Counted from the stretch's first letter, positions 1 to 10,663 are shown. The stretch is 64,000 bases of DNA from Mycolicibacterium monacense (GCF_010731575.1 NZ_AP022617.1:5456001-5520000); one strand, 5' to 3'. The notes: generated by a model not told the origin, from the letters alone. Program-made: numbers and translations.

Positions 1-353
1 CCGCGCACCTGGCCAACCTGGGCGGAGACGCGTTGCGGCCCGCACCCGTCGGCGCGTACCCGGCCGGGGCGTCGGCGTACGGCGCCGAACAGATGCTCGG
101 AGACGTGTGGGAGTGGACCACCTCCACGCTGCGTCCCTGGCCCGGTTTCACCCCGATGATCTACGACCGGTACTCGCAGCCGTTCTTCGACGGCACCGGA
201 TCCGGTGACTACCGCGTGCTGCGCGGCGGGTCGTGGGCGGTCGCGCCGGAGATCCTGCGGCCCAGTTTCCGCAACTGGGACCATCCGATCCGGCGGCAGA
301 TCTTCTCCGGGGTCCGGTTGGCGTGGTCCGACGAGCAGGTGGGTGTGGCCTGA
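1..353 (+). CDS. egtB: EgtB, 3' fragment (hercynine oxygenase)
   Basis: This is the C-terminal end of EgtB, the iron enzyme that joins gamma-glutamylcysteine to hercynine with oxygen in ergothioneine synthesis. The reading frame is open from base 3 to the TGA at 351-353, so the start lies outside the window. The fragment has the FGE/sulfatase-modifying fold signature: an asparagine-leucine-glycine-glycine-aspartate run, then GDVWEWT and a YRVLRGGSW block close to the end. The stop overlaps the egtC start (TGATG), so the two are translationally coupled. Identity is supported by the following egtC, egtD and egtE. Confidence 0.93.
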   Translation, partial: AHLANLGGDALRPAPVGAYPAGASAYGAEQMLGDVWEWTTSTLRPWPGFTPMIYDRYSQPFFDGTGSGDYRVLRGGSWAVAPEILRPSFRNWDHPIRRQIFSGVRLAWSDEQVGVA

Positions 354-1060
354 TGTGCCGCCACCTCGGCTGGTTGGGGGCGCCGCGCTCGGTCAGCGCG
401 CTCATCCTCGACCCGCCCTACGGCCTGCTGGTGCAGTCCTACGCGCCGCGCCGCCAGAAGCACGGGCTGATGAACGCCGACGGGTGGGGGGTCGGGTTCT
501 TCTCATCCGACCTTCCCGACGATGCGGGCCCCTGCCGGTGGCGCAGCGCCGCCCCGCTGTGGGGGGACGCGTCGTTCGCGTCGGTCGCCCCCGCCCTGCG
601 CAGCGCGTGCGTGGTCGGGGCGGTCCGGTCGGCCAGTATCGGCATGCCGATCGAGCCGACCGCCTCGGCGCCGTTCACCGACGGGTCGTGGCTGCTATCG
701 CACAACGGGCTCGTCGACCGGGCGGTGCTGCCGCTGTCCGCGCACGCCGAATCGACCGTCGACAGTGCGCTGCTCGCCGCGCTGATCTTCGACCGGGGCA
801 TGGACCGGCTCGGCGACACCGTCACCGAGGTGGGAGCCCGCGACCCCGGCGCACGGCTGAACATCCTGGCCGCCAACGGATCTCAGATGGTCGCCACCAC
901 CTGGGGGGACACCCTGTCGGTGCTGCGCACCGACGACGGCGTGGCGTTGGCCAGCGAACCCTACGACGACGACCCGCGCTGGGAGGAGATCCCGGACCGC
1001 CACCTGGTCCGCACGGACGGCTCCTCGGTACAGCTGAGCGCGCTGAGAGGACCGGCATGA
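353..1060 (+). CDS. egtC: EgtC, gamma-glutamyl hercynylcysteine sulfoxide amidase
   Basis: EgtC is a class II glutamine amidotransferase-like hydrolase that removes the gamma-glutamyl group from the EgtB product. Choosing the ATG at 353 gives 235 residues beginning MCRHLGW, which exposes Cys2 as the N-terminal nucleophile after Met removal, as the family requires. Longer upstream frames would bury this cysteine. The [10 protein letters not shown] and SHNG segments are typical of the Ntn fold. The start overlaps the egtB stop by one base, and the 3' end overlaps egtD by four, so this is one operon. Confidence 0.93.
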   Translation: MCRHLGWLGAPRSVSALILDPPYGLLVQSYAPRRQKHGLMNADGWGVGFFSSDLPDDAGPCRWRSAAPLWGDASFASVAPALRSACVVGAVRSASIGMPIEPTASAPFTDGSWLLSHNGLVDRAVLPLSAHAESTVDSALLAALIFDRGMDRLGDTVTEVGARDPGARLNILAANGSQMVATTWGDTLSVLRTDDGVALASEPYDDDPRWEEIPDRHLVRTDGSSVQLSALRGPA

Positions 1061-2022
1061 CGTTCACCCTCGCCACCTACCTGGCGGACGACGCCGCGGC
1101 GCAGGCGCTGCGGCGCGACGTGCGCGACGGGCTCACCGCGAACCCGAAGACGTTGCCGCCCAAGTGGTTCTACGATTCGGTGGGCAGCGACCTGTTCGAC
1201 CAGATCACCCGGTTACCCGAGTACTATCCGACGCGCGCCGAGGCGGCGATCCTGCGTGACCGCTCCGGGGAGATCGCGGCGGTCACCGGCGCGGACACCC
1301 TGGTCGAACTGGGCAGCGGAACGTCGGAGAAGACCCGGATGCTGCTCTCGGCACTGCGCGAGCACGGAACGCTGCGCCGGTTCGTCCCGTTCGACGTCGA
1401 CGCGAGCGTGCTGCAGAATGCCGGCGCGGCGTTGGCGGAGGAGTACGCCGGTCTCGAGATCGAGGCCGTGTGCGGCGATTTCGAGGAACACCTCGGCAAG
1501 ATCCCCCAGGGCGGTCGGCGGGTGATCGCCTTTCTCGGGTCGACGATCGGCAACCTCACCGCCGCCCCCCGCGCGTCGTTCCTCGCCGCCCTCGCCGACA
1601 CCATGGCGCCCGGGGATGCGCTGCTGCTGGGCACCGACCTGATCAAGGACACCGACCGGCTGGTCTCCGCCTACGACGACAGCCAGGGCGTGACGGCCCG
1701 GTTCAACCGCAACGTGCTCGCCGTGGTCAACCGCGAACTCGACGCCGACTTCGACATCGGGGCGTTCGCGCACGTCGCCCGCTGGAACGCCGGCGAGCAG
1801 CGCATCGAGATGTGGTTGCGCGCAACGGATCCGCAGCAGGTACGCGTCGGGGCGCTCGACCTGTCCGTGGAGTTCGCCGGCGGTGAGGAGATGCTGACCG
1901 AGGTGTCGTGCAAGTTCGCGCCCGACGACGTCGCCGCCGAACTCGCCGCCGCGGGCCTGCGCCGCACCCACTTCTGGACTGATCCGGCGGGCGATTTCGG
2001 GCTGTCGCTGGCGGTCAAATGA
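1057..2022 (+). CDS. egtD: EgtD, L-histidine N-alpha-methyltransferase
   Basis: EgtD makes hercynine (histidine betaine) from histidine with three SAM-dependent methylations, the first committed step of ergothioneine synthesis. The ATG at 1057 overlaps the egtC stop and yields 321 residues, the usual mycobacterial EgtD length. The N-terminal [18 protein letters not shown] stretch and the SAM site [11 protein letters not shown] (about residues 85-95) identify the family. [10 protein letters not shown] near residue 165 is also conserved. It sits between egtC and egtE with 4-base overlaps on both sides. Confidence 0.95.
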   Translation: MTFTLATYLADDAAAQALRRDVRDGLTANPKTLPPKWFYDSVGSDLFDQITRLPEYYPTRAEAAILRDRSGEIAAVTGADTLVELGSGTSEKTRMLLSALREHGTLRRFVPFDVDASVLQNAGAALAEEYAGLEIEAVCGDFEEHLGKIPQGGRRVIAFLGSTIGNLTAAPRASFLAALADTMAPGDALLLGTDLIKDTDRLVSAYDDSQGVTARFNRNVLAVVNRELDADFDIGAFAHVARWNAGEQRIEMWLRATDPQQVRVGALDLSVEFAGGEEMLTEVSCKFAPDDVAAELAAAGLRRTHFWTDPAGDFGLSLAVK

Positions 2023-3146
2023 CCGGGACGCTGGCCGAACGCTGGCGCGCGGCGCGCCCGAAACCGGCCGGGATCCACCTCGACAGCGGGGCGTGCTCGC
2101 GGCAGGGTTTCGCGGCCATCGACGCCGCCGCACAACACGCCCGTCACGAAGCCGAGGTGGGCGGTTACGTCGCGGTCGAGGCGGCCACACCCGTGCTCGA
2201 CGCGGGCCGCGCCGCCGTCGCGGCGCTGACCGGGTTGGCGGCCACCGACGTCGTCTTCACCACCGGGTCCAACCACGCGCTGGACCTGTTGCTGCGCAGC
2301 TGGGACGGTGACCGTTCGGTGGCGTGTCTGGTCGGTGAGTACGGGCCCAACCTCGCGATCATGGCGGCCAACGGATTTCAGGTTTCACCGCTGCCTGTCG
2401 ACACGACCGGTCGGTTGCATGTCGACGCCGCAGCCGAGGAATTGGCGCGCGACCGGCCCGCCCTGGTGCACCTGACGCCGCTGGGCAGCCATCGCGGCCT
2501 CGCCCAGCCGCTGGGCCCGTTCGCCGAGGTGTGCCGGGACCTCGGCCTGCCCCTCGTGGTGGACGCCGCCCAGGCCCTCGGCCACCTCGACTGCGCGGTC
2601 GCACCCGATGCGATCTACGCGTCGTCGCGGAAGTGGCTGGCCGGGCCCCGCGGCGTCGGGGTGCTGGCCGTCCGGCCCGAGTTCGCCGAGAGACTGCGGC
2701 CGGGCTTTCCGCCGTCGGAACCCGCAGCGCCACTGACCGTGCTGCAGCAACTCGAGCACGGCGAGTCCAATGCTGCTGCGCGGGTGGGCTTCTCGGTCGC
2801 CATCGGCGAGCATCTGGCGGCCGGGGTGCAGCAGGTGCGGACACGTCTCGCCGAGGTCGGCCGGCTGACCCGCGCGGCGATGGCCGATGTGCCCGGGTGG
2901 CGGGTGGTCGAACCGGTCGACGAGCCGACGGCGATCACGACGCTGGAACCGACCGACGGCGCCGATCCGCACCGGGTGCGGGCGTGGCTGATCGCCGAAC
3001 GGCGCATCGTCACCACCGCATGCGATGCGCGGCGGGCGCCGCGCGAGCTGACGGTGCCGGTGCTTCGGCTCTCACCGCACGTCGACGTCACCGCCGACGA
3101 ACTCGGCCAGGCGGCGGCGGCACTGGCCGAGGCGGCGCGCCTATGA
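2019..3146 (+). CDS. egtE: EgtE, PLP-dependent C-S lyase
   Basis: EgtE is the fold-type I PLP enzyme that cleaves hercynylcysteine sulfoxide to ergothioneine. The 375-residue product starts at an ATG overlapping the egtD stop. It shows the aminotransferase class V pattern: a [11 protein letters not shown] segment near residue 80, [12 protein letters not shown] near residue 180 (PLP aspartate) and [13 protein letters not shown] near residue 205 carrying the Schiff-base lysine. It is the last gene of the egt operon. Its 3' end overlaps the convergent methyltransferase gene by six bases, so the two transcripts meet tail to tail. Confidence 0.92.
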   Translation: MTGTLAERWRAARPKPAGIHLDSGACSRQGFAAIDAAAQHARHEAEVGGYVAVEAATPVLDAGRAAVAALTGLAATDVVFTTGSNHALDLLLRSWDGDRSVACLVGEYGPNLAIMAANGFQVSPLPVDTTGRLHVDAAAEELARDRPALVHLTPLGSHRGLAQPLGPFAEVCRDLGLPLVVDAAQALGHLDCAVAPDAIYASSRKWLAGPRGVGVLAVRPEFAERLRPGFPPSEPAAPLTVLQQLEHGESNAAARVGFSVAIGEHLAAGVQQVRTRLAEVGRLTRAAMADVPGWRVVEPVDEPTAITTLEPTDGADPHRVRAWLIAERRIVTTACDARRAPRELTVPVLRLSPHVDVTADELGQAAAALAEAARL

Positions 3147-3824
3147 GTCGTGTTCGGGCTTGTGCGCGGTCAACAGGAACGCCGGGAACTTCACCCGGTT
3201 CTTCTCGTCCGGCCCATGGGGCAGCTCGGCGGGCAGGTCCGGCATCGCCAACGCGTTCGCGTGGATGAACGCCGGGCGGACGTCGTCGATCTCCCAGTAC
3301 CGTGACACCGCCGCGCGCAGTTCGTCCTCGTCGACCTCGTGCGGCTTGACCTCCAGGTCCGGCGGGAACGCGCCCTTGGCGAAGACGAGGATGAACAGCT
3401 GCGCACCGGGCGCCGCCGCGCGGTGCACCGAGGACAGGTAGCCGTCGCGGCCTTCGACGGGTAGCGAGTGGAACAGCGTGCTGTCGACGACGGTGTTGAA
3501 CCTGCCGTCGTAGCCGGTGAACGAGGTGATGTCGACCTGGACGAAACTGGCTGTGGCCAGGCTCCGTTCCTGTGCGGCCCGGTCGGCCGCGGCGATCGCG
3601 GTGGGGCTGATGTCCATCCCCACCACCGTGTAGCCGTCGGCGGCGAGCGCGAGTGACAGTTCGGCGTGCCCGCATCCCGCGTCGAGCACCGGGCTGCGGA
3701 ACCTGCCCTCCCGGTGCAGTGCGGCGAGTTCCGGCTGGGGTTCGCCGATGTTCCACGGCGGCGGACCTTCGAAGCTCCCCGCGCTGCGGTATGCGTCGTC
3801 CCAATTCATCACGTCAGACGTCAT
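3141..3824 (-). CDS. class I SAM-dependent methyltransferase
   Basis: A 227-residue Rossmann methyltransferase. [16 protein letters not shown] (about residues 46-61) is the SAM-binding motif I, and [15 protein letters not shown] is motif II with its acidic ribose-binding residue. The family resembles thiopurine/tellurite-type small-molecule methyltransferases; the substrate is unknown. It is convergent with egtE and 9 bases downstream of the GCS2 gene on the same strand, so the two minus-strand genes are probably cotranscribed. The position matches M. tuberculosis Rv3699 next to the egt cluster (recalled synteny). A link to thiol chemistry is inference from context only. Confidence 0.85.
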   Translation of the reverse strand: MTSDVMNWDDAYRSAGSFEGPPPWNIGEPQPELAALHREGRFRSPVLDAGCGHAELSLALAADGYTVVGMDISPTAIAAADRAAQERSLATASFVQVDITSFTGYDGRFNTVVDSTLFHSLPVEGRDGYLSSVHRAAAPGAQLFILVFAKGAFPPDLEVKPHEVDEDELRAAVSRYWEIDDVRPAFIHANALAMPDLPAELPHGPDEKNRVKFPAFLLTAHKPEHDS

Positions 3825-3833
3825 GATCCGACC

Positions 3834-5312
3834 CTACGCGGGACCGTCCCAGGAGTGAACGGGTTCGTTGCTGTGCATGCGTTGGCAGTACAACCGCAGC
3901 ATCTCGGCCAGCGCGGCCGGCCGGGCCAGGCCCTGCTCCTGCAGCGCACGTACCGTCGTGACCTGCCAGGCAGCACCGTTGCGACCGGTCTTGGCCCGGC
4001 CCTCGATCACCCCGAGGTAGCGGTCGCGCACCTCCGCGGCCACCCCCCATCGGCGCAGTCCCTCGTCGGCCATCGGAAGTAGCTGCCGCAGTACCAGTTC
4101 GTCCGGTGTCACCTCACCGAGTCCAGGCCAGTACAGCCGCGCGTCCATACCGTTCTGCGCGGCGTCGCGGAAGTTGTGCTCGGCCGTGGCGAAGCTCAGT
4201 TTGGTCCACAGCGGACGGTCCTCCTCGGACATCGTGCGCAGCACGCCGTAGTAGAACGCGGAGTTGGCGAGCATGTCGATGACCGTCGGACCGGCGGGCA
4301 GCACGCGGTTCTCGACCCGCAGATGCGGTTTGCCGTTGACCACGTCGTACACCGGGCGGTTCCACCGGTAGATGGTGCCGTTGTGCAGCCGCAGCTCCGA
4401 GAGTCTCGGGGTGCGCCCGGCGGCCAGTTCGGCGACCGGATCCTCGTCGGAGACCTCGGGCAGCAGCGACGGGAAGTACCGGACGTTCTCCTCGAACAGG
4501 TCGAAGATCGAGGTGATCCAGCGTTCGCCGAACCACACCCGCGGCCGGACCCCCTGGGCCTTCAACTCGTCGGGCCGGGTGTCGGTGGCCTGGGTGAACA
4601 GTTCGATGCGCGTCTCGGCCCACAGCTGGTGGCCGAAGAAGTACGGCGAGTTGGCGCCCAGCGCCAGTTGTGGGCCCGCGATGACCTGGGCGGCGTTCCA
4701 GTTGCGGGCGAACTCGGCGGGGGAGACCTGCAGGTGCAGCTGCATGCTCGTGCACGCCGACTCCGGGGCGATGGACGCCGCCTGCAGGCTCAGCCGTTCG
4801 GGCCCGGCGATGTCGATGGAGATGTCCTCGCCGCGCGCGGTGAAGATCGAGTCGTTGAGCGCCTGATAGCGCGTCGACGCGCTCATCCAGTTGCTCGCCA
4901 GATGTTCGGGCATCAGCGTCGGCAGGATGCCGATCATCACGATGTGGGCGCCGTCGGAGTCGGCCTTACCCTCGGCCGCATTGAGGCTGGCCCGCACCTC
5001 GGCCTCCAACTCGAGTGCGGCCCGGCCGGGCAGCGGCCGCGGCGGCACGTTGAATTCGATGTTGTAGGCGCCCAGTTCGGTCTGATAGGCCGGATCGGCG
5101 ATCGATGCGAGCACCTCGGAGTTGGTCATCGCCGGCTGATAGTCGGCGTCGACGAGGTTGCACTCGATCTCCATACCGGTCAGCGGACGCTCGAATTCGA
5201 AGCTCGACTGCGCCAGCATCGTTTCGAACACGTCGAGGCACAGCTGCACCTTGCGGCGGTACTCGCGGCGCTGCGCATGGCTGAAGTCGGTCCGCTTCAC
5301 TTCTTCGCCCAC
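3834..5312 (-). CDS. glutamate-cysteine ligase-like (GCS2 family) protein
   Basis: A 492-residue soluble protein with glutamate-cysteine ligase family 2 features: TGMEIECNLVD near residue 45 (the metal/glutamate-binding GxExE-type motif), YNIEFNVPPRPL near residue 82 and RVENRVLPAGPTVIDM near residue 330. GCS2 ligases join glutamate to an amine or cysteine with ATP. EgtA proper lies outside the window upstream of egtB, so this is a paralogue, corresponding in position to Rv3698. Its substrate is not known. The ATG at 5312 gives MGEEVKRTDF and is preceded by a short intergenic region shared with the transporter gene. Confidence 0.8.
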   Translation of the reverse strand: MGEEVKRTDFSHAQRREYRRKVQLCLDVFETMLAQSSFEFERPLTGMEIECNLVDADYQPAMTNSEVLASIADPAYQTELGAYNIEFNVPPRPLPGRAALELEAEVRASLNAAEGKADSDGAHIVMIGILPTLMPEHLASNWMSASTRYQALNDSIFTARGEDISIDIAGPERLSLQAASIAPESACTSMQLHLQVSPAEFARNWNAAQVIAGPQLALGANSPYFFGHQLWAETRIELFTQATDTRPDELKAQGVRPRVWFGERWITSIFDLFEENVRYFPSLLPEVSDEDPVAELAAGRTPRLSELRLHNGTIYRWNRPVYDVVNGKPHLRVENRVLPAGPTVIDMLANSAFYYGVLRTMSEEDRPLWTKLSFATAEHNFRDAAQNGMDARLYWPGLGEVTPDELVLRQLLPMADEGLRRWGVAAEVRDRYLGVIEGRAKTGRNGAAWQVTTVRALQEQGLARPAALAEMLRLYCQRMHSNEPVHSWDGPA

Positions 5313-5369
5313 TCAGCCGATGCTAGTGACGCCCGCGCAGGTATTCGCTCGTTCGGCGCCCGCACGCCT

Positions 5370-6689
5370 TTAGAGTTCGGCCAGTGCCCGCGGCCGCAGC
5401 AACGCCGTGGCGACGACACTGATCACCGCGGTCACGACCAGGTAGCCGCACGCCAACCACGGCGTGTTGCCCGCGGCGGCGATCAACGCGGTGAGGATCA
5501 GCGGCGTCAGACCCGACGAGTACACCCCGGAGAGCTGATAGACCGTCGACAGGCCGGTGTACCGGATCCTGGTCGGGAACAGCGACGCGTACAGCGTGCC
5601 CTGGGCGCCGTAGAACCAGGCGTGGATGACCCCGAACACCACCACCATCCCGACGGTGTAGGTGACCATGCTGCCGGTGTTGAAGAGCGCGAACACCGGG
5701 AACACCGCGACCGCGTAGGCGGCGATGCCGGTGCCGTAGACGCGTTTGGCGCCGAACCGGTCGACGAGCAGACCCGAGACCGGCAGCAACACGGCCATCA
5801 GCAACGCCGACGCGGTCACCACGATCAGCACCGGCACCTTCTCGAAGTGCAGCGTCGCCGTCGCGTACGAGATCGCGAAGACACCCCAGGTGTTGAACGC
5901 GGCGCCCTCGCCCCAGCGGGACAGCATGCCCAGCACCGTCGACTTGAGCACCGGCGGCCGGAAGATCTCCTTGACCGGCACGGCCGACCGCTGATCGTCG
6001 TCGCGGACCTTCTCGAACGCCGGCGTCTCCTCCGCCTTGAGGCGCACCACCACACCGAAGATCACCAGCACCACGCTGACCAGGAACGCGATTCGCCAGC
6101 CGTAGGACAGGAACGCGTCGTCGGGCAGCACGACCTGCAGCAGCGCGAACACCCCGGTGCCCAGCGCCAGCCCGAGGGCCAGCCCGATCTGCGGGACGCT
6201 GCCCGAGAAGCCGCGGCGCTTCGCCGAACTGTGCTCGACCGCCAGCAGCACCGCCCCGGCCCATTCGCCGCCCAGCGCGAACCCCTGCGCGATGCGCAGC
6301 AGCAACAGCAGGATCGGTGCCAGCACGCCGATCTGCGCTGCCGTCGGCAGGACGCCCATCAGCGCGGTGGCACCGCCCATCAGGAACATCGTCAGCGCCA
6401 GCGTGCGTTTGCGGCCGATGCGGTCACCGATGTGCCCGAACACGAATCCGCCGATCGGCCGCACGACGAACCCGACGGCGAATGTCGCGAACGACAGCAT
6501 GGTGCCGACGAAAGAGCTCTGGTCGGGGAAGAACGCCTGGTTGAACACCAGGCTGGCGGCGGTGGCGTAGAGGAAGAAGTCGTACCACTCGATCGTCGTG
6601 CCGACCAGGCTGGACAGCAGCGCGGTGCGCACCCGGCGGTCGTCGGTTGCGTCGGGTCCCGGGGCGATCGGCGGGTCGGCGATGGTCAC
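5370..6689 (-). CDS. MFS transporter, metabolite:H+ symporter (MHS) type
   Basis: A 439-residue integral membrane protein with about 12 hydrophobic segments. LVGTTIEWYDFFLYATAA at the start of TM1 and GHIGDRIGRKRTLALTMFLMG between TM2 and TM3 are hallmarks of the MHS branch of the major facilitator superfamily (relatives of ProP, ShiA and KgtP), which import small organic acids or osmolytes with protons. ALGGEWAGAVLLAVEH in TM4 is also typical. Substrate cannot be read from sequence. It is followed on the same strand by the GCS2 ligase across a 57-bp gap. Confidence 0.9.
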   Translation of the reverse strand: MTIADPPIAPGPDATDDRRVRTALLSSLVGTTIEWYDFFLYATAASLVFNQAFFPDQSSFVGTMLSFATFAVGFVVRPIGGFVFGHIGDRIGRKRTLALTMFLMGGATALMGVLPTAAQIGVLAPILLLLLRIAQGFALGGEWAGAVLLAVEHSSAKRRGFSGSVPQIGLALGLALGTGVFALLQVVLPDDAFLSYGWRIAFLVSVVLVIFGVVVRLKAEETPAFEKVRDDDQRSAVPVKEIFRPPVLKSTVLGMLSRWGEGAAFNTWGVFAISYATATLHFEKVPVLIVVTASALLMAVLLPVSGLLVDRFGAKRVYGTGIAAYAVAVFPVFALFNTGSMVTYTVGMVVVFGVIHAWFYGAQGTLYASLFPTRIRYTGLSTVYQLSGVYSSGLTPLILTALIAAAGNTPWLACGYLVVTAVISVVATALLRPRALAEL

Positions 6690-6747
6690 GTTGGCCCATT
6701 AGCCCCGAACCGGCGCGATCGCACCACAGTTGTGCGCGTCGTGATTC

Positions 6748-7515
6748 TTAGTGGCGGGGCCTGCTCGCGACGAGCACCTGGTCGCTGAACATCCCGCCCC
6801 GCAACTCGACCTCGATCTCGGGGCCGGCGTGGGCGGCCAGCGCACGCAGCGCCGCGGGGCTGTAGCAGCGCAGGGAACTGATCACCCCGTCGTGCGCGAA
6901 CGGGACGAGCGGCGCGAGCGGCAGCATCGCCAGCAACCGCACCACGTGCAGCGGGGCGGGCGGGCGCGGCAGGTCGACGATCAGCAGCTTGTCGGCCACC
7001 CGGGTCCCCTCGGCGATCGCCCTGGCCGCCAGTGCCGGCGGCAGATGGTGGAACGACAGCACGAACACCGCGAGCGCGTACGCGCGGTCGGGGGCGTCGA
7101 TGGCGGTGGCGTCCATGACCTGCACCCGCGCCCGCGGATGGCTCCCGAGGTCGCTCGCGGCGATCTTGGCCACCGATGCCTCGTCGAGGTCGGTGACCGT
7201 GACCTCCGCGGTCGGGTGCGCTTCGAGCAGCCGGCGCGAGAGGCCACCGTGGCCGGCGCCGAGTTCGAGGATCTTCGGGTCGGGGACGTCGGCGATCTCG
7301 GCGAGCGCGATCTCGGCGTACCTGCTGTGGGTGCCGAACAGCTCACCGGTCCGGTCCAGCGCCCGTACGACGCTGCGTTTGACGCGATCATCGATGTCGT
7401 CGCGGTCGAGGTACTCGCTGCGGTTCGTCTCGAGGAGGCGGTCCAGACACGAGGCGCGGGGACCGCCGCGGGGCATCCGGTCGATGTCGGCGATCTTCGT
7501 TCCCATGTAGACCAT
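6748..7515 (-). CDS. class I SAM-dependent methyltransferase
   Basis: A protein of 252-255 residues with a methyltransferase-12 type core: KILELGAGHGGLSRRLLE (about residues 82-99) is motif I, followed by VTVTDLDEASVAKIA. The start could be the ATG at 7515 or the one three codons later at 7506 (MGTKIADID). It is divergent from glpK, with only 23 bp between, so the two share a promoter region. The C-terminal half contains a proline- and leucine-rich stretch that may contact membrane or a lipid substrate (inference). The acceptor is unknown. Confidence 0.8.
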   Translation of the reverse strand: MVYMGTKIADIDRMPRGGPRASCLDRLLETNRSEYLDRDDIDDRVKRSVVRALDRTGELFGTHSRYAEIALAEIADVPDPKILELGAGHGGLSRRLLEAHPTAEVTVTDLDEASVAKIAASDLGSHPRARVQVMDATAIDAPDRAYALAVFVLSFHHLPPALAARAIAEGTRVADKLLIVDLPRPPAPLHVVRLLAMLPLAPLVPFAHDGVISSLRCYSPAALRALAAHAGPEIEVELRGGMFSDQVLVASRPRH

Positions 7516-7538
7516 GATGGACGACGGGAGCCGCCGTC

Positions 7539-9071
7539 ATGAGGGAGAGCGCATTGGCCGAGTTCGTCGCCGCCATCGATCAGGGGACCACCAGTACCCG
7601 GTGCATGATCTTCGACCACGACGGCGCCGAGGTCGGCCGGCACCAGCTCGAACACGAGCAGATCCTGCCCAGGGCCGGCTGGGTCGAACACAACCCGGTG
7701 GAGATCTGGGAGCGCACCGCATCGGTCCTCATGTCGGCGCTCAACCGCACCGACCTCTCGGCCGGGGACCTGTGCGCGCTCGGTATCACCAACCAGCGGG
7801 AGACGGCGCTGGTGTGGAACCGTCGCACCGGGCGGCCGTACTACAACGCGATCGTGTGGCAGGACACCCGCACCGACCGCATCGCCACGGCGCTCGACCG
7901 GGACGGGCGCGGAGACGTGATCCGCCGCAAGGCCGGGTTGCCGCCGGCGACGTACTTCTCCGCGGGCAAGGTGCAGTGGATCCTCGACAACGTCGACGGT
8001 GTGCGCGAGGCCGCCGACAAGGGTGACGCGATCTTCGGCACCGCCGACAGCTGGGTGGTGTGGAACCTGACCGGCGGACCGCGCGGCGGCGTGCACGTCA
8101 CCGACGTGACCAACGCCAGCCGCACCATGCTGATGGATCTGGAGACGCTGGACTGGGACGATGAACTGTTGTCGTTCTTCGGGATTCCGCGCCAGATGAT
8201 GCCCGAGATCAAACCGTCGTCGTGCCCGGACTGCCACGGTGTCACCCGGGAGGACGGACCGCTCGGCGGTGAGGTGCCGATCGCCGGCATCCTCGGTGAC
8301 CAGCAGGCCGCGATGGTCGGGCAGGTGTGCCTGTCGGCGGGCGAGGCCAAGAACACCTACGGCACAGGCAATTTCCTGCTGCTCAACACCGGCGAGAAGA
8401 TCGTCCGCTCCGAGAACGGTCTGCTCACCACGGTCTGCTACCAGTTCGGTGACGCGAAACCCGTTTACGCCCTTGAGGGTTCGATCGCGGTGACGGGGTC
8501 GGCCGTGCAATGGCTGCGCGATCAGCTCGGCATCATCAGCGGTGCCTCGCAGAGCGAGTCGCTGGCGCGTCAGGTCGAGGACAACGGCGGGGTGTACTTC
8601 GTGCCGGCGTTCTCCGGGCTGTTCGCACCGTACTGGCGCTCGGATGCCCGCGGCGCCATCGTCGGCCTGTCCCGGTTCAACACCAACGCCCACGTCGCGC
8701 GGGCGACGCTGGAGGCGATCTGCTACCAGAGCCGCGATGTCGTCGACGCGATGGAGGCCGACTCAGGTGTGCATCTCGAGGTGCTCAAGGTCGACGGCGG
8801 CATCACCGTCAACGATCTGTGCATGCAGATCCAGGCCGATGTGCTCGGCGTCGACGTGGTCCGGCCGGTGGTGGCCGAAACCACCGCTCTCGGTGCAGGT
8901 TACGCGGCCGGGTTGGCGGTCGGGTTCTGGGACGGCGCCGACGATCTGCGGCGCAACTGGCAGGAGGACAAGCGCTGGACTCCGCAGTGGAGCGACGATC
9001 AGCGCGCCGAGGGGTACGCCGGCTGGCAGAAGGCCGTACAGCGCACCCTGGACTGGGTCGACGTCGAGTGA
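7539..9071 (+). CDS. glpK: glycerol kinase
   Basis: GlpK phosphorylates glycerol to glycerol 3-phosphate with ATP. The 510-residue product has the FGGY kinase N-terminus [16 protein letters not shown] (phosphate-1 motif), [33 protein letters not shown] and the C-terminal [18 protein letters not shown]. Length and motifs fit GlpK rather than other sugar kinases. A TTG at 7554 ([10 protein letters not shown]) is an alternative start. In M. tuberculosis the equivalent gene Rv3696c is in the same neighbourhood. A convergent aldo/keto reductase gene ends 5 bp beyond the stop. Confidence 0.95.
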   Translation: MRESALAEFVAAIDQGTTSTRCMIFDHDGAEVGRHQLEHEQILPRAGWVEHNPVEIWERTASVLMSALNRTDLSAGDLCALGITNQRETALVWNRRTGRPYYNAIVWQDTRTDRIATALDRDGRGDVIRRKAGLPPATYFSAGKVQWILDNVDGVREAADKGDAIFGTADSWVVWNLTGGPRGGVHVTDVTNASRTMLMDLETLDWDDELLSFFGIPRQMMPEIKPSSCPDCHGVTREDGPLGGEVPIAGILGDQQAAMVGQVCLSAGEAKNTYGTGNFLLLNTGEKIVRSENGLLTTVCYQFGDAKPVYALEGSIAVTGSAVQWLRDQLGIISGASQSESLARQVEDNGGVYFVPAFSGLFAPYWRSDARGAIVGLSRFNTNAHVARATLEAICYQSRDVVDAMEADSGVHLEVLKVDGGITVNDLCMQIQADVLGVDVVRPVVAETTALGAGYAAGLAVGFWDGADDLRRNWQEDKRWTPQWSDDQRAEGYAGWQKAVQRTLDWVDVE

Positions 9072-9075
9072 GCGG

Positions 9076-9954
9076 CTAAGCGACGGCGTTCAACTGCTCG
9101 ACGACCTCGGCGGGGAGTTCGATGTCACGGACGGCGGTGTTCTCCCCGAGGTGAGCCACCGACGAGGTGCCCGGGATCAACAGCACATTCGGCGCCACCG
9201 TCAGCGTCCAGGCCAGCGCGATCTGCGCGGGCGTGTGCCCGAGTTCCGTTGCGGCCCTGGTGATGACGGGGTTGCCCAGGATGGGGTTGTCGGCGGTGAA
9301 CGCGGAGCCGAGGGGGAAGAACGGCACGAACGCGATGCCGTGCTCGGTGCTCGCATCGAGCAGGGGTTGCGCGCTGCGGTCGACGAGGTTGAAGGCGTTC
9401 TGCACGCAGACGATCTCGGTGCGCTCCAACGCATACCGCAGATGTTCGACCGAGACGTGGGACAGTCCGATGCCGTCGATGAGCCCCTCGTCGCGGGCCT
9501 TGATCATCGCGTCGAGCTGACGGCCGAACAGATCGCGGTCCTCGATGCGGGCCGGAACGTCGCCGCCGTCGCGGGCGAACAGGCGCAGGTTGACCGCGGC
9601 CAGCCGATCCGTTCCGAGGGTGACGAGGTTCTCCTCGATCTGCCGCCTGAGGTCGTCGGGATCCTGTGCGGGCAGCCATTCGCCGTTGTCGCCGCGTGTG
9701 CCGCCGACCTTGGACACCAGCGCGAGGCCGGCCGGATAGGGATGCAGCGCCTCGCGGATCAGTTCGTTTGCGACGTTCGGCCCGTAGATCTGCGCGGTGT
9801 CGATGTGGTCGATCCCGAGGTCGATGGCCCGCCGCAGGACCGCGATCGCCTGGTCGTGATCGCGGGGCGGGCCGAAGACACCGGGGCCGGGCAGCTGCAT
9901 CGCGCCGAAGCCGACGCGGCCGACCGAGTGGGATCCGAGGGAGAAGGTCTGCAT
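9076..9954 (-). CDS. aldo/keto reductase
   Basis: A 292-residue NADPH-dependent aldo/keto reductase with a TIM-barrel pattern. IDHIDTAQIYGPNVANELI near residues 48-66 holds the catalytic Asp and Tyr, ALVSKVGG holds the catalytic Lys, and DGIGLSHVSVEHL carries the expected His segment. LIPGTSSVAHLGENTA near the C-terminus is the cofactor phosphate site. It resembles YdbC/Tas-like oxidoreductases; the natural substrate is unknown. It stands alone between glpK (convergent) and the PadR gene. Confidence 0.9.
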   Translation of the reverse strand: MQTFSLGSHSVGRVGFGAMQLPGPGVFGPPRDHDQAIAVLRRAIDLGIDHIDTAQIYGPNVANELIREALHPYPAGLALVSKVGGTRGDNGEWLPAQDPDDLRRQIEENLVTLGTDRLAAVNLRLFARDGGDVPARIEDRDLFGRQLDAMIKARDEGLIDGIGLSHVSVEHLRYALERTEIVCVQNAFNLVDRSAQPLLDASTEHGIAFVPFFPLGSAFTADNPILGNPVITRAATELGHTPAQIALAWTLTVAPNVLLIPGTSSVAHLGENTAVRDIELPAEVVEQLNAVA

Positions 9955-10021
9955 GTCCTACCTATCGTGATTTCGGCGTGGTGGGTCGCGCTCAGCGCAA
10001 CCAACCACGCCCAAATCCCCG

Positions 10022-10663
10022 CTATTCCTCGCCGAGGACGCCGTAGATCTCCCGGCGCGCGTTGTTGACGATCTCGAGGATGCGGGCCTGCTGCTCCTCG
10101 CTCGCGGCGTAGGACGACTGTGCGACGGCGCCCATCAGCTGTCCGACGGCGCTGCGCAGGTCGGCGTGACCGGGGCCGGCGTCGTCGGTGATCTGCTCCC
10201 ACGGTGGGGTCTCGATCTTGGCGGCGGCCGCCCGGCCGTCGTCGGTCAGCTCGAACAGCTTCTTGCTGCCCTCGGATTCGGTGCCGACGATCAGCCCTTC
10301 GTCGACGAGGAGTTGCAGCGTCGGATACACCGAGCCGGGGCTCGGCTTCCACAGGCCGTCGCTGCGTTCGGCGATCTCCTGGATCATCTCGTAGCCGTGC
10401 ATCGGCCGTTCGCCCAGCAGTGTGAGGATCGCGGCGCGCACGTCGCCGCGCCGTCCGCGTCCGCGGCCACCGCCGCGCCGACCGCGCGGGCCCGGTCCGA
10501 AGCCGAAACCGCCCCGCGGGTCGAACCCGAACTCGAAACCGGGACCGCGACCGGGGCCACGGCCGAAACCGGGACCGAAGCCCGGTCCGGAGGCGCTGTG
10601 CTCGCGCAAGTGGTGGACGGGACCGAAACCGAAGGGGCCTGGTGGGGTGAATGGGTTGCTCAT
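10022..10663 (-). CDS. PadR-family regulator with Gly/Phe/Arg-rich N-terminal extension
   Basis: A 213-residue regulator. Residues 1-75 are a low-complexity extension rich in Gly, Phe, Pro and Arg (repeats of GFGPG and GRGR type) that is absent from short PadR proteins. Residues from about 76 form the PadR winged helix: RAAILTLLGERPMHGYEMIQ, then PSPGSVYPTLQLLVDEGLI. The C-terminal helices (QQARILEIVNNARREIYGVL) would form the dimer interface. An inverted repeat just upstream (10703-10729) suggests autoregulation. The closest recalled relatives are actinobacterial PadR proteins that repress transporters or redox genes; no target can be named. Confidence 0.88.
   Translation of the reverse strand: MSNPFTPPGPFGFGPVHHLREHSASGPGFGPGFGRGPGRGPGFEFGFDPRGGFGFGPGPRGRRGGGRGRGRRGDVRAAILTLLGERPMHGYEMIQEIAERSDGLWKPSPGSVYPTLQLLVDEGLIVGTESEGSKKLFELTDDGRAAAAKIETPPWEQITDDAGPGHADLRSAVGQLMGAVAQSSYAASEEQQARILEIVNNARREIYGVLGEE

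Noticed and set aside
4176..6788. 870-codon plus-strand open frame
   Set aside because: It is antisense to the GCS2 ligase and MHS transporter, is extremely rich in Arg, His and Gln, and has no domain; it is a by-product of high GC.
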